A DNA stretch of 64,000 bases. It comes from Bacillus massiliglaciei (GTDB taxonomy: Bacteria; Bacillota; Bacilli; Bacillales; DSM-1321). Shown in pieces: positions 46,211 through 55,815 of this stretch (position 1 is its first letter; each line of letters opens with the position of its first letter). Under the pieces are notes generated by a model, which saw only the letters and a list, made by a program, of their open reading frames with translations, was not told the origin of the DNA and ran no database searches. Both the position numbers and the translations under genes were made by a program. The stretch is taken from positions 1 through 64,000 of the forward strand of contig NZ_LT622343.1 in NCBI RefSeq assembly GCF_900098925.1, written 5' to 3'.

Positions 46211-46722
46211 ATTATTGGTAATGGGGTGCACTCTTTAGCAATAAAGGGTATAATGGATTTCGCGAGAGATTGTACAACTGTTAACAAAACACCTGTCTCT
46301 GGTATTCCAGTTGGGTTGGTTTAACTATCCTGGTTGGTCATTCCCTGGTATACGGTTGGCAAAATTAAAGAGAAAATACTGCGGCTCTTATATGTGCTCC
46401 AGAAGAGTCATTATATAGAGGGTTGAAAGAAGCAGGCAAGAGCGTCTTTCAAACATCTCCCATGCTATACAAAACCTATGTTGAGGCTTATTATTTCTCT
46501 TTAACCAGAGAGTATGTCAGCCACGGAATCGGTCAAGACTTACATGAGGGCCCTGAATCCTTGTATCGGTCCACCTGAAAGCTACTCGGTTGAAGCCTGG
46601 GACAGTCATCGCTGTTTACCCAAATGGTGCAGACTGCAGCAGATTTCAAACGGCTGTTTAAGGTGATTGGACTGGAGAGTAATGGTTGACGGTTAGATGT
46701 GCACACTGAAAAGAGTTCACAC
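46211..46722 (+). pseudogene. map: Decayed methionine aminopeptidase gene
   Basis: In Bacillus an intact map follows adk. Here the interval holds only fragments of it in different frames. Recognisable pieces in order are KGYNGFRE (near 46244), TVNKTPVSGIP (near 46281), WYTVGKIKEKIL (near 46349), PEESLYRGLKEAG (near 46400), REYVSHGIGQDLHE (near 46509), LKPGTVIAVYPNGADCS (near 46582) and a degenerate GDWT...CAH near the end. The order matches Map, but stops and frameshifts separate the pieces and the first ~55 residues are absent. It cannot encode an enzyme. The KOW-domain gene that often follows map is also missing. Confidence 0.9.
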
Positions 46723-46745
46723 ATAGAGAAGGGAGAATCACATTA

Positions 46746-46964
46746 ATGGCGAAAGACGATGTAATTGAAGTAGAAGGCACAGTACAAGAGACTTTGCCAA
46801 ATGCAATGTTTAAGGTAGAATTAGAAAATGGTCATACTGTTTTAGCTCATGTATCCGGTAAAATTCGTATGCACTTTATTCGTATTTTGCCTGGAGATAA
46901 AGTTACGGTTGAGCTTTCCCCGTATGATCTAACTCGCGGCAGAATCACATACCGGTTTAAATAA
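46746..46964 (+). CDS. infA: Translation initiation factor IF-1
   Basis: IF-1 is a 72-residue OB-fold protein that blocks the A site during initiation. The sequence [20 protein letters not shown] and [20 protein letters not shown] is typical. SD gaagggag precedes the ATG. It lies directly downstream of the decayed map gene and before rpmJ. Confidence 0.98.
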   Translation: MAKDDVIEVEGTVQETLPNAMFKVELENGHTVLAHVSGKIRMHFIRILPGDKVTVELSPYDLTRGRITYRFK

Positions 46965-46999
46965 ATCTGGTTGCGCTCCGATCTGTATAAGGAGGTTAG

Positions 47000-47119
<120 letters not shown>

Positions 47120-47141
47120 TTAGAAGGAGGTGCACTCAAGC

Positions 47142-47507
47142 ATGGCACGTATTGCTGGAGTAGATATTCCCCGTGACAAACGTATTGTTATCTCATTAAC
47201 ATATATTTATGGTATTGGTAAACAAACTGCGATCAAGATTCTTGCAGAAGCAGGTGTTTCTGAAGATACTCGCGTTCGTGATCTAACAGAAGACGAATTG
47301 AACAAAATCCGTGATATCATTGACAAGTTAAAAGTAGAAGGCGACCTACGCCGTGAAATCTCTCTTAACATCAAACGTCTAATGGAAATCGGATCTTACC
47401 GCGGTCTTCGTCACCGTCGTGGTCTTCCTGTTCGTGGACAAAACACAAAAAACAACGCTCGTACGCGTAAAGGACCTCGTCGTACAGTAGCTAACAAGAA
47501 AAAATAA
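47142..47507 (+). CDS. rpsM: 30S ribosomal protein S13
   Basis: S13 forms inter-subunit bridges and contacts P-site tRNA. The 121-residue protein starts [20 protein letters not shown] and has the helix-two-turn-helix and basic C-terminal tail [21 protein letters not shown] start at 47130 in frame is part of the SD region (gaaggaggtg). The ATG at 47142 gives the family start. Confidence 0.97.
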   Translation: MARIAGVDIPRDKRIVISLTYIYGIGKQTAIKILAEAGVSEDTRVRDLTEDELNKIRDIIDKLKVEGDLRREISLNIKRLMEIGSYRGLRHRRGLPVRGQNTKNNARTRKGPRRTVANKKK

Positions 47508-47514
47508 TAAGTAA

Positions 47515-47919
<405 letters not shown>

Positions 47920-47935
47920 TTTTTCTGTATAAATT

Positions 47936-47964
47936 TTGTATCCCTGTCAATAATGGGATATAAT
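47936..47964 (+). promoter_or_regulatory. Candidate internal promoter before rpoA
   Basis: TTGTAT (47936-47941), a 17-nt spacer and a perfect TATAAT (47959-47964). A small stem tatccc / gggata overlaps the spacer and -10. It would add transcription of rpoA-rplQ. Confidence 0.55.
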
Positions 47965-48095
47965 ACTAATTTTGCGTTCTACAGAAGGATTATTTTTCAG
48001 TTGTTGCGCACAGCGGGAACGTATACATGGGGAATTTCGGTTATTAGTGATTTCTCACTAGCCGGGGTTTCGACGTTTTGAAGGAGGGTTTAGTA

Positions 48096-49040
48096 ATGAT
48101 CGAAATAGAAAAACCAAAAATCGAAACGGTTGAAATCAACGACGATGCCAAATACGGTAAATTCGTCGTAGAGCCACTAGAGCGTGGGTATGGTACTACT
48201 TTAGGGAATTCCTTGCGTCGTATTTTATTATCCTCACTCCCAGGTGCTGCTGTCACAGCTATACAAATTGATGGAGTGCTGCATGAGTTCTCAACAATTG
48301 AAGGCGTCGTAGAAGATGTAACATCTATCATTCTAAATGTGAAGAAGCTTGCTCTAAAGATTTACTCCGACGAAGAAAAGACGCTTGAAATTGATGTTCA
48401 GGGCGATGGAGTCATTACAGCTGCTGATATCACTCATGATAGTGATGTAGAAATCCTTAATCCGGATCTATATATCGCTACGATTGGTAAAAACGGACAT
48501 ATGCGTATGCGCCTTACGGCAAAACGCGGCCGCGGTTATACCCCTGCTGTTGAAAACAAAAGGGAAGATCAGCCAATCGGTGTTATTCCTATTGATTCTA
48601 TCTTTACTCCTGTTTCACGTGTTTCTTACCAAGTTGAGAACACTCGTGTAGGACAGTTGTCTAACTTTGACAAGCTAACGTTTGATGTATGGACTGATGG
48701 AAGCACTGGTCCTCAAGAAGCGATAGCACTTGGAGCTAAGATTTTAACAGAACACTTGAATATCTTTGTCGGCCTGACAGACGAGGCTCAAAACGCTGAA
48801 ATCATGGTTGAAAAAGAAGAAGACCAAAAAGAAAAAGTCCTTGAGATGACTATCGAAGAACTTGATCTTTCTGTTCGTTCTTACAACTGCTTGAAGCGTG
48901 CTGGTATCAACACCGTTCAAGAGCTTGCTCATAAAACGGAAGAAGATATGATGAAGGTTCGTAATCTAGGTCGCAAATCACTTGAAGAAGTGAAAGCGAA
49001 ACTTGATGAATTAGGCTTGGGTCTGCGTAAAGATGACTGA
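48096..49040 (+). CDS. rpoA: RNA polymerase alpha subunit
   Basis: RpoA nucleates polymerase assembly and binds UP elements and activators. The 314-residue protein has the N-terminal assembly domain ([20 protein letters not shown]) and the C-terminal DNA-binding domain ([20 protein letters not shown] ... [13 protein letters not shown]). An ATG-like start at 48078 is in frame but overlaps the SD aaggaggg. The ATG at 48096 gives [14 protein letters not shown], as in B. subtilis. Confidence 0.98.
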   Translation: MIEIEKPKIETVEINDDAKYGKFVVEPLERGYGTTLGNSLRRILLSSLPGAAVTAIQIDGVLHEFSTIEGVVEDVTSIILNVKKLALKIYSDEEKTLEIDVQGDGVITAADITHDSDVEILNPDLYIATIGKNGHMRMRLTAKRGRGYTPAVENKREDQPIGVIPIDSIFTPVSRVSYQVENTRVGQLSNFDKLTFDVWTDGSTGPQEAIALGAKILTEHLNIFVGLTDEAQNAEIMVEKEEDQKEKVLEMTIEELDLSVRSYNCLKRAGINTVQELAHKTEEDMMKVRNLGRKSLEEVKAKLDELGLGLRKDD

Positions 49041-49122
49041 TGACTAGTTTGTAAAACTAGCCATTTTAATGTGAGCCTCTATAAAGACATAATTAGTACT
49101 TCAACAAAGGAGGGAATCTCTA

Positions 49123-49485
49123 ATGGGTTACAGAAAGTTAGGACGCACTAGCGCTCAACGTAAAGCATTACTTCGTGACTTGGCTACAGATCTTATCATC
49201 CATGAGCGTATCGAAACAACTGAAGCTCGTGCTAAAGAAGTACGTTCTGTAGTTGAAAAAATGATCACTCTTGGCAAACGCGGTGATTTGCATGCACGCC
49301 GTCAAGCTGCTGCATTCATCCGTAATGAAGAAGCTAATGCTGAAAATAATCAAGATGCGGTTCAAAAGCTATTTGCTGACATCGCTCCGCGTTATGAAGA
49401 GCGTCAAGGCGGATACACTCGTATTCTTAAAGTAGGTCCACGCCGCGGTGACGGTGCACCAGTCGTGGTTATTGAATTAGTTTAA
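49123..49485 (+). CDS. rplQ: 50S ribosomal protein L17
   Basis: L17 surrounds the polypeptide exit. The 120-residue protein starts [20 protein letters not shown] and ends [20 protein letters not shown]. It is the last gene of the alpha operon and is followed by a strong terminator. Confidence 0.98.
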   Translation: MGYRKLGRTSAQRKALLRDLATDLIIHERIETTEARAKEVRSVVEKMITLGKRGDLHARRQAAAFIRNEEANAENNQDAVQKLFADIAPRYEERQGGYTRILKVGPRRGDGAPVVVIELV

Positions 49486-49496
49486 TAACGGCGGTG

Positions 49497-49548
49497 AAAA
49501 AGGGCAGGACAGATGAATGAACTCACTTGTTCTTTGCCCTTTTTCTTT
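49497..49548 (+). terminator. Terminator of the alpha operon
   Basis: Arms aaaaagggca (49497-49506) and tgcccttttt (49535-49544) form a 10-bp stem with an A run before and a T run after. It ends the S10-spc-alpha transcript. Confidence 0.88.
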
Positions 49549-49869
49549 TATCTTGAAGCTTGCCCGCAAGGCCTGCTTCGCAAAAATGGAAATACGCATT
49601 GAGTGTTACGATGGCTGGCGGAACCTTTGCTATATAAGGGAGCCTTCTCGTCTAGCTCAAGTACCCCTTCCCGCTTACTTAAGCGATATATGAACCTGTT
49701 TATCGAAATGGGTTGGATACAAGCTGCTCTTAAATTTACCGGAATTGATTCGGTGGAAGGGGTGCAGCGTTTTTTTGTATCGTCAATTTTTTTAGGCTGG
49801 ATTTTTTCATGCAAATCCTGCTGTGCTCGGGTAAGATAAGGTAGGGCGTTTTTAGTTAAGGAGGTCAGC
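49549..49869. other. Intergenic region before ecfA1, degenerate repeat-like
   Basis: No conserved gene is recognised. One open frame of 78 residues (49603-49839) has no start signal or resemblance to a protein family. The segment 'gtctagctcaagtacccctt' with 'cccgcttacttaagcg' resembles a common Bacillaceae intergenic repeat (tctagctccag...cgcttacttaag), in decayed form, from memory. The end contains the ecfA1 SD. Confidence 0.45.
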
Positions 49870-50709
49870 ATGAGAAAAAAGCTAGTTTCATTAGAAAATG
49901 TTACATTCAAGTATGAATCACAGGAAAAAAATGCTTTAGACGGTGTATCCTTTGATATTTATGAAGGCGAATGGCTTGCCATCGTCGGTCATAATGGCTC
50001 AGGAAAGTCTACGTTGGCTAAGCTTTTAAATGGGCTTCAGTTTCCTGACTCAGGGGGAATTAAGGTGCTCGGGGAAAACCTGACAGAAGAAACCGTATGG
50101 GATGTCCGGCAAAAAATCGGGATGGTTTTTCAGAATCCAGATAATCAATTTGTCGGTACGACTGTACAGGATGATGTGGCTTTTGGTTTAGAAAATGCCG
50201 GTGTTCCTCAAACAATCATGGCGGAACGGGTCTACCAAGCTCTGGAAAAGGTGAAGATGAATAACTTTCTCGATCAAGAGCCGCACCATCTTTCGGGCGG
50301 ACAAAAGCAGCGGGTAGCCATTGCAGGAGTGCTGGCCCTGCAGCCAAAGATTGTTATCTTGGATGAGGCCACTTCCATGCTTGACCCGAGAGGCCGGGCG
50401 GAGGTGCTGGATACAGTCCGCCAGCTGATGAAGGAGCAGGACATCACAGTAATTTCTATTACGCATGATTTAGAGGAAGCAGCCAAGGCTGACCGGATTA
50501 TTGTGATGAATCAAGGTCTGCTGTACCGCGAAGGCACTCCGCAGGACATCTTTGAAATGGAGCAGGAACTGGTTGCCTTAGGCCTGGATATTCCGTTTGC
50601 CGTGAAATTGACAAAAGCCCTTCAAGTAAATGGAATCCAAGTAGTGGACGGGCATTTGACAGAGGAAGAGTTGGTGAAAGACTTATGCGAATTACACTTG
50701 AAGATGTAG
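49870..50709 (+). CDS. ecfA1: ECF transporter ATPase A1
   Basis: EcfA1 is one of the paired ATPases that drive vitamin uptake by many S-components through the shared EcfT. The 279-residue ABC protein has Walker [10 protein letters not shown] at 40-48, Q-loop VFQNPDNQF, signature LSGGQKQR, and Walker [12 protein letters not shown]. It overlaps ecfA2 by 25 nt. SD aaggagg (49859-49864) precedes the ATG. No substrate-binding S protein gene is adjacent. Confidence 0.95.
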   Translation: MRKKLVSLENVTFKYESQEKNALDGVSFDIYEGEWLAIVGHNGSGKSTLAKLLNGLQFPDSGGIKVLGENLTEETVWDVRQKIGMVFQNPDNQFVGTTVQDDVAFGLENAGVPQTIMAERVYQALEKVKMNNFLDQEPHHLSGGQKQRVAIAGVLALQPKIVILDEATSMLDPRGRAEVLDTVRQLMKEQDITVISITHDLEEAAKADRIIVMNQGLLYREGTPQDIFEMEQELVALGLDIPFAVKLTKALQVNGIQVVDGHLTEEELVKDLCELHLKM

Positions 50710-51551
50710 AGTACCGCTATCAGGCGAATACGCCGTTTGAACATCTGGCTCTTCAGGATGTCAACCTGGAGATTAAGCCAGGCAGCTACACAGCGTTTAT
50801 TGGACATACAGGTTCAGGGAAGTCGACGCTGCTTCAGCATTTAAATGCTCTTTTAAAGCCGACAAAAGGGCGTGTCATCATTGGCGACCGTATTATTGAG
50901 TCGGGCAGAAAAGAAAAGCATCTGCGGCCGGTCCGTCAGAAGGTAGGCATTGTCTTTCAGTTTCCAGAGCATCAGTTGTTTGAGGAAACGGTGGAAAAAG
51001 ATATTTGCTTTGGTCCGATGAATTTTGGCGTACAGGAGGAAGAGGCAAAGAAGCGGGCTCGGGAGGCGGTCAAACAGGTTGGCCTCCCGGATGGAATTCT
51101 TGAGAAGTCTCCATTCGATCTGTCCGGCGGCCAGATGCGCCGTGTTGCCATCGCCGGAGTCCTGGCTATGGAACCGGATGTGCTTGTCTTGGACGAGCCG
51201 ACAGCCGGGCTGGATCCGCGGGGCAGGATGGAAATCATGGATATGTTCTATGATCTCCATAAGCGGAGAGGAATATCCACGATTTTGGTTACACACAGTA
51301 TGGAGGACGCCGCAAAGTATGCAGATGAGATTGTCGTCATGCATAAAGGGTCGGTCTTTAAAAAGGGAAATCCGGAAGAAATCTTTTCGGAGCCGGAGCA
51401 GCTGATTGAATTAGGCCTCGATGTCCCGGATACCGTCCGTTTCCAGCTTAAACTGCAAAAGGAGCTGGGCATTCGGTTTGATCATCCATGCCTCAATATA
51501 GATGAATTGGCAGCACAGATAGACAAGGCTATGAAACGGGGGAACCGCTGA
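50685..51551 (+). CDS. ecfA2: ECF transporter ATPase A2
   Basis: EcfA2 is the second ATPase of the energy-coupling module and forms a heterodimer with EcfA1. The 288-residue protein has Walker [10 protein letters not shown] at 40-48, Q-loop [10 protein letters not shown], signature LSGGQMRR and Walker [12 protein letters not shown]. The start [15 protein letters not shown] lies within the end of ecfA1. It overlaps the ecfT start by one base. Confidence 0.95.
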   Translation: MRITLEDVEYRYQANTPFEHLALQDVNLEIKPGSYTAFIGHTGSGKSTLLQHLNALLKPTKGRVIIGDRIIESGRKEKHLRPVRQKVGIVFQFPEHQLFEETVEKDICFGPMNFGVQEEEAKKRAREAVKQVGLPDGILEKSPFDLSGGQMRRVAIAGVLAMEPDVLVLDEPTAGLDPRGRMEIMDMFYDLHKRRGISTILVTHSMEDAAKYADEIVVMHKGSVFKKGNPEEIFSEPEQLIELGLDVPDTVRFQLKLQKELGIRFDHPCLNIDELAAQIDKAMKRGNR

Positions 51552-52348
51552 TGCTTGAAAAGATGATTATTGGCCGGTATGTCCCATCCGATTCAGTCCT
51601 TCATAAAATGGATCCGCGGGCTAAACTGCTGCTCGTGTTCCTGTTTGTGTGCATCGTATTTTTAGCGAACAATACCTTTACCTACGGATTATTGGGCCTG
51701 TTTACGGTCAGTATGGTTGTGCTGTCCAAAATTCCGCCCCGTTTTCTTTATAACGGGCTGAAGCCCATCCTCTTTCTGATTGTCTTTACCTTCCTTCTCC
51801 ATATCCTGTTTACGAAGGAAGGGGAGCTGATTGCGGATTTCGGCTTCATTACAATCTATCAGGGCGGTTTGGAACAGGGGATTATGATTTCACTGCGCTT
51901 TACGTTCCTGATCCTTGTGACGTCCCTTCTGACGCTTACAACGACACCGATCGCTATCACAGACGGTTTGGAGGAGCTTCTGGGACCATTGAAGAAGTGG
52001 AAGCTTCCAGTCCATGAACTTGCCTTGATGATGTCGATTGCGCTTCGCTTTATTCCGACCTTGATGGATGAAACGGATAAGATCATGAAGGCACAGACAG
52101 CCAGAGGAGTTGATTTCACTTCTGGGCCGATTAAGGACAGGGTAAGGGCCATTGTGCCGCTCCTTGTGCCTCTGTTTGTCAGCTCCTTCAAGCGTGCCGA
52201 GGAACTGGCTACGGCTATGGAAGCGAGGGGCTACCGAGGCGGTGAGGGACGGACAAAGTACCGCGTGCTGAAATGGGAGATGAAGGATACCCTTCTGCTG
52301 CTCTCATTGGCTGTTCTTGCGGCTTTATTATTTTTATTACGATCATAA
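51551..52348 (+). CDS. ecfT: ECF transporter transmembrane protein EcfT
   Basis: EcfT is the membrane scaffold linking EcfA1A2 to exchangeable S-components. The 265-residue protein has an N-terminal amphipathic part, several hydrophobic helices between about 25 and 130, and a cytoplasmic coupling-helix region with the two Ala-Arg-Gly motifs TARGVDFTSG and MEARGYRGGEG that dock in the ATPase grooves. Confidence 0.95.
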   Translation: MLEKMIIGRYVPSDSVLHKMDPRAKLLLVFLFVCIVFLANNTFTYGLLGLFTVSMVVLSKIPPRFLYNGLKPILFLIVFTFLLHILFTKEGELIADFGFITIYQGGLEQGIMISLRFTFLILVTSLLTLTTTPIAITDGLEELLGPLKKWKLPVHELALMMSIALRFIPTLMDETDKIMKAQTARGVDFTSGPIKDRVRAIVPLLVPLFVSSFKRAEELATAMEARGYRGGEGRTKYRVLKWEMKDTLLLLSLAVLAALLFLLRS

Positions 52349-52359
52349 GAGGTTGAGAT

Positions 52360-53133
52360 ATGCCGAGATATAAATGTGTGATTGCGTATGATGGAACAGG
52401 ATTTGCCGGCTATCAGGTTCAGCCGGAAAAACGGACGGTTCAGAGTGAGCTGGAGGCCGCGCTTGGAAAAATGCATAAAGGGGCGTCTGTGAAGGTTACG
52501 GCTTCAGGCAGAACGGATGCAGCGGTCCATGCAAAGGGGCAGGTCATTCACTTTGACTCTCCTTATGGTTTTCCGCCGGCTAATTGGCTTAAAGCGCTGA
52601 ATGCCCTGCTTCCTGAAGATATTACAGTTTTAGGAATAGAAGAAGCCGCACCGGATTTTCATGCCAGATTTGATACAGTCGGCAAGGAATATCGCTATAT
52701 TGTTTTGCGCTCCAAGCACCGGGATCCGTTTCTGCGGAATTATGCCTGTCATTACCCTCATTCGCTCAATATTGAAGCGATGAGAAAGGCGGCTTCTTAT
52801 CTGACGGGGAAACCCTATGATTTTTCAAGCTTCTGTGCGTCCAATACTAGTGTTGTTGATAAAGTCCGCACCATTTATAAAATCGAAATCAAGGAAGATG
52901 AAGAGAAACTGGTTTTCACATTTTCCGGTGACGGTTTTTTATATAATATGGTCCGGATTTTGACAGGAACCCTTCTGGAAATCGGCAATGGAAAAAGGCA
53001 GCCTGAAGACATTCGGTCCATTCTAAAGCAAAAAGACCGCAGAGCGGCCGGGAAGACAGCGCCAGGACATGGTTTATACTTATGGGAAGTCTGCTATCCA
53101 GAGGATGGAAAAAATATTTCTCATGACAACTAA
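52360..53133 (+). CDS. truA: tRNA pseudouridine synthase A
   Basis: TruA makes pseudouridines 38-40 in the anticodon stem-loop. The 257-residue protein begins YKCVIAYDGTGFAGYQVQP and has the catalytic aspartate D53 in GRTDAAVHA. A C-terminal extension of a few residues goes beyond the common Bacillus length. It starts 11 nt after ecfT, as in other Bacillus genomes. Confidence 0.96.
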   Translation: MPRYKCVIAYDGTGFAGYQVQPEKRTVQSELEAALGKMHKGASVKVTASGRTDAAVHAKGQVIHFDSPYGFPPANWLKALNALLPEDITVLGIEEAAPDFHARFDTVGKEYRYIVLRSKHRDPFLRNYACHYPHSLNIEAMRKAASYLTGKPYDFSSFCASNTSVVDKVRTIYKIEIKEDEEKLVFTFSGDGFLYNMVRILTGTLLEIGNGKRQPEDIRSILKQKDRRAAGKTAPGHGLYLWEVCYPEDGKNISHDN

Positions 53134-53151
53134 TCCTGGTGTAACATCCCC

Positions 53152-53180
53152 TTGACAATGTATATGGGACAGTTTAATAT
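53152..53180 (+). promoter_or_regulatory. Promoter of rplM-rpsI
   Basis: A perfect TTGACA (53152-53157), a 17-nt spacer and TAATAT (53175-53180). A TATAAT three bases further gives a 20-nt spacer. It begins shortly after the truA stop. Confidence 0.75.
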
Positions 53181-53184
53181 AATA

Positions 53185-53245
53185 TGGTATGTATTTTAAT
53201 CCCGCGATAAGCCCCGGAAAGTTTATTGTGATTGAAAATAAATAT
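53185..53245 (+). promoter_or_regulatory. Possible L13 leader
   Basis: The sequence 'ttttaatcccgcgataagcc' followed by 'ccggaaagttt' lies between the promoter and rplM, where the L13 leader is found in other Firmicutes. The match is from memory of the family layout. No clear stem longer than about 5 bp was found by eye. Confidence 0.4.
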
Positions 53246-53276
53246 TAAAACTATGAAAGTTTTTAGGAGGTTAACC

Positions 53277-53714
53277 ATGCGTACGACATTTATGGCGAAA
53301 GCTAATGAAGTGGAACGTAAATGGTATGTGATCGATGCTGAAGGTAAAACTTTAGGTCGTCTTTCTACAGAAGTAGCATCCATCTTACGTGGTAAAAACA
53401 AACCAACTTATACACCAAACGTTGACACTGGTGATCATGTAATTCTAATCAATGCGGAAAAAATTCATTTGACTGGTAACAAGTTGAATAACAAAATCTA
53501 CTACCGTCACACTATGCACCCAGGCGGTCTTAGAACAAGAACTGCACTTGAGATGCGTACAAACTATCCTGTGAAAATGCTTGAGCTTGCTATCAAAGGC
53601 ATGCTTCCAAAGAATTCTCTAGGACGTCAAATTTTCAAAAAATTACACGTATACGCTGGAGCTGAGCATCCACACGCTGCTCAACAGCCAGAAGTTTACG
53701 AATTACGCGGATAA
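53277..53714 (+). CDS. rplM: 50S ribosomal protein L13
   Basis: L13 is an early assembly protein of the 50S. The 145-residue protein starts [20 protein letters not shown] and contains [19 protein letters not shown] and [20 protein letters not shown]. An open frame from 53232 adds residues upstream of the SD aggaggtt. The ATG at 53277 is the family start. Confidence 0.97.
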   Translation: MRTTFMAKANEVERKWYVIDAEGKTLGRLSTEVASILRGKNKPTYTPNVDTGDHVILINAEKIHLTGNKLNNKIYYRHTMHPGGLRTRTALEMRTNYPVKMLELAIKGMLPKNSLGRQIFKKLHVYAGAEHPHAAQQPEVYELRG

Positions 53715-53734
53715 TTATTAAGGAGGTTACTATC

Positions 53735-54127
53735 TTGGCACAAGTTCAATATTATGGTACTGGTCGCCGTAAGAGCTCAGTAGCTCGTGTACGTTTAGTA
53801 CCAGGCGAAGGTCGCATCGTAATTAACGGCCGTGAAATCAACGAATACATCCCATTCGCAGCATTGCGTGAAGTTGTAAACCAACCACTAGTTGCAACTG
53901 AAACTACTGGAACTTACGATATTCTTGTCAATGTAAACGGCGGAGGATACACTGGTCAAGCTGGCGCAATCCGTCACGGTATCGCCCGTGCATTGCTTCA
54001 AGTAGATCCAGAATTCCGTGCACCGCTTAAAACTGCAGGTTTACTGACTCGTGACCCACGTATGAAAGAACGTAAGAAATACGGTCTTAAAGGCGCTCGT
54101 CGTGCTCCTCAGTTCTCAAAACGTTAA
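53735..54127 (+). CDS. rpsI: 30S ribosomal protein S9
   Basis: S9 extends its C-terminal tail to the P-site tRNA. The 130-residue protein begins with TTG (53735) after SD aaggaggt, encoding (M)[20 protein letters not shown], and ends with the conserved [17 protein letters not shown]. It pairs with rplM and is followed by a strong terminator. Confidence 0.97.
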   Translation: MAQVQYYGTGRRKSSVARVRLVPGEGRIVINGREINEYIPFAALREVVNQPLVATETTGTYDILVNVNGGGYTGQAGAIRHGIARALLQVDPEFRAPLKTAGLLTRDPRMKERKKYGLKGARRAPQFSKR

Positions 54128-54143
54128 TTTTTGGCGTTTACAG

Positions 54144-54176
54144 CCCTTTCCCGATGCTTCGGGAAGGGGTTTTTTA
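54144..54176 (+). terminator. Terminator after rpsI
   Basis: The stem ccctttcccga / tcgggaagggg with loop tgct is followed by seven T. Confidence 0.95.
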
Positions 54177-54214
54177 TTGTCTTCAAAAGCCTCAGAACGA
54201 CTGAGCCAGTAGGT

Positions 54215-54580
54215 TTACATTAAATTTTTATAATAAATAAGCGTGGCATCGTAAGTGCCGTTTTCGGACATGGCATAAAAAGGGATCCGTCCTGCCTGAA
54301 TGTATCCTAATGAACGGTAAAGTAAATTGGAAGGATCTCCTTCTCTTGTATCAAGAATCAACAGTGTTCGGTCTCTTTTTGAAGCTGTTTCATGAGCCTT
54401 CTCCATTAATAAGCGGCCAATTCCATTCCGTCGAAAATGGGGGGGGGCATTAATTTGGCAATTTCGGCTCTATGTCCGCCGTTCTGCTTTGAGCATAGAT
54501 GAAGCTGCACACTGCCAACTATTTCGTTATGAATCTTCGCCACAAAAAGGATTAGGTCAGGATTCACTGCGCTTCTTTTT
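54215..54580 (-). pseudogene. Broken GNAT-family N-acetyltransferase
   Basis: On the reverse strand this reads as the acetyl-CoA-binding half of a GNAT enzyme, but in two frames. The upstream part is VNPDLILFVAKIHNEIVGSV ... GHRAEIAKLM, and the downstream part is HFRRNGIGRLLMEKAHETAS ... LYRSLGYIQAGRIPFYAM. The frames join at a run of nine C (nine G on the + strand, 54439-54447), where one base more or less would restore reading. In addition an in-frame stop lies upstream and the first ~55-60 residues of a GNAT domain are missing. The substrate is unknown. Confidence 0.85.
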
Positions 54581-54637
54581 TTTATGAAATTATGCTATCG
54601 TTAAAATTCGACGTTGAGAAAGTCAGGAGTTGGTCGG

Positions 54638-55465
54638 GTGATTGTCTACGAATTGTTCAAGCAGTTCCCTAAAGAAATTGTGATGGTGATCACAGTGGGA
54701 CTGCTGATTATTTTGATCGTTTATTTGATTCGAAAATCCCTCAAGCTTTTCTTTGATAAAACAAGTTTTTTGGATCAAAAGCGTGAAGAGACTTTAATGC
54801 ATTTCACTAAACAGGTGACAAAGGTTTTGGGACTGGTTTTCTTCTGTATTTATTTACTCAGTCATTTTTTCGATCTTGCTAAGCTTGTGACTGGTTCAGT
54901 CGTACTGGCGGGTGCCTTGGCATTGATTCTCCAGCATATCATCCGTGATTACATCATGGGGCTGACTTACTTATTCGAGCGGCAAATCCATCACGGAGAT
55001 TACGTGATCATTAATGGAGAGCGGCAGGGGAAAATTGAGGAAATCAGTATGCGTTACCTGAAGATCCGCCAATATGACGGATATCTCTATACCGTTTCCT
55101 ACAGCAGCATCTCGGAACTTCAGAATGGGAACAGGGGCATGCGACGGGTAAACGAAAGTCTTATCCTCAGTTATCGGCAAAATCCGGATGAGGCATTTCA
55201 GGTAATGGAGGAAGTAGCCAAAACATGTAATGAGAAATATAGTGAATACTTGTTGAAGGACGTAAATGGCCAGCCGTTGGAGAGCTTTACTTTTAACCAA
55301 ATCACGGAACTGAATGTTGAGTTCAAGGGGCATAAATATTCCCTATCCGCTCTTGTGAATGAAGCGGATCTTGTGGAAGTGAGCAAAAAGGTAAGATATG
55401 AACTGGCAGCGGCTGCCTACAAGAGTGAATTGATGATGGCTGAGAGTCTTGATGTAAGCCATTAA
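54638..55465 (+). CDS. MscS-family mechanosensitive channel protein
   Basis: This is a predicted small-conductance mechanosensitive channel of the YfkC type that releases solutes under hypo-osmotic stress. The 275-residue protein has TM1 at about 14-34, TM2 at about 60-78, and the pore-lining Gly/Ala-rich TM3 at about 84-110 (SVVLAGALALILQHIIRDYI). The MscS beta domain follows (GDYVIINGERQGKIEEISMR). GTG at 54638 has SD aggag (54625-54629). The longer frame from TTG at 54614 lacks an SD. Transcribed alone, with a terminator-like hairpin after it. Confidence 0.8.
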   Translation: MIVYELFKQFPKEIVMVITVGLLIILIVYLIRKSLKLFFDKTSFLDQKREETLMHFTKQVTKVLGLVFFCIYLLSHFFDLAKLVTGSVVLAGALALILQHIIRDYIMGLTYLFERQIHHGDYVIINGERQGKIEEISMRYLKIRQYDGYLYTVSYSSISELQNGNRGMRRVNESLILSYRQNPDEAFQVMEEVAKTCNEKYSEYLLKDVNGQPLESFTFNQITELNVEFKGHKYSLSALVNEADLVEVSKKVRYELAAAAYKSELMMAESLDVSH

Positions 55466-55469
55466 AATA

Positions 55470-55505
55470 AGGGTATCGGAGAAAAAATCTCTGATGCCCT
55501 TTGTT
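55470..55505 (+). terminator. Terminator-like hairpin after the MscS gene
   Basis: Arms agggtatcggaga (55470-55482) and tctctgatgccct (55488-55500) pair over 13 bp with G-U pairs. The T tail (ttgtt) is short. Confidence 0.7.
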
Positions 55506-55707
55506 AGGTTACAGGGAATCCAAAGAAGAAGCATTATCTCAGATTATATCCGCTAGAAGAAATTCTAACTGTTATAGATGGAAATCTGCCATCTGCGTTT
55601 GCCTTTTTTATGTGGAGGGGATAAAGACCAAAGTAAGCCGCAAAATAGGGGTAACCTGTCATTAGATTGGATTCCTTGGAAAGCCTAAATAATAAAACGT
55701 TAAGTAA

Positions 55708-55737
55708 CGACAAGTTTGTCGGGAGGGCTGCGACAAA
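55708..55737. promoter_or_regulatory. Candidate MtlR operator cluster upstream of mtlA
   Basis: Three half-sites are present: CGACAA (55708-55713), TTGTCG (55716-55721) and CGACAA (55731-55736). They form one tight palindrome (CGACAA-GT-TTGTCG) and one wider dyad (TTTGTCG-N9-CGACAAA). The sites lie upstream of the -35, as expected for an activator. Known MtlR sites have TTGTCA/TGACAA-like arms, so assignment to MtlR is inferred from context. Confidence 0.6.
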
Positions 55738-55754
55738 ACTGGATTTCGTGATAA

Positions 55755-55783
55755 TTGAAATGTCGAATTTTGTGACTTATTAT
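55755..55783 (+). promoter_or_regulatory. SigA-type promoter of the mannitol operon
   Basis: TTGAAA (55755-55760), a 17-nt spacer and TATTAT (55778-55783), 32 nt before mtlA. The operator-like half-sites end 18 nt upstream of the -35. Confidence 0.7.
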
Positions 55784-55815
55784 TAGTTTAATGAAAAGGA
55801 AGGGATGAGGGGCAA

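Noticed and set aside
46533-46724. Reverse-strand 63-residue ORF between adk and infA
   Set aside because: It is antisense to recognisable map fragments, with no start signal and no protein similarity.
49603-49839. 78-residue ORF between rplQ and ecfA1
   Set aside because: No SD, no recognised family, and part of it overlaps repeat-like sequence.
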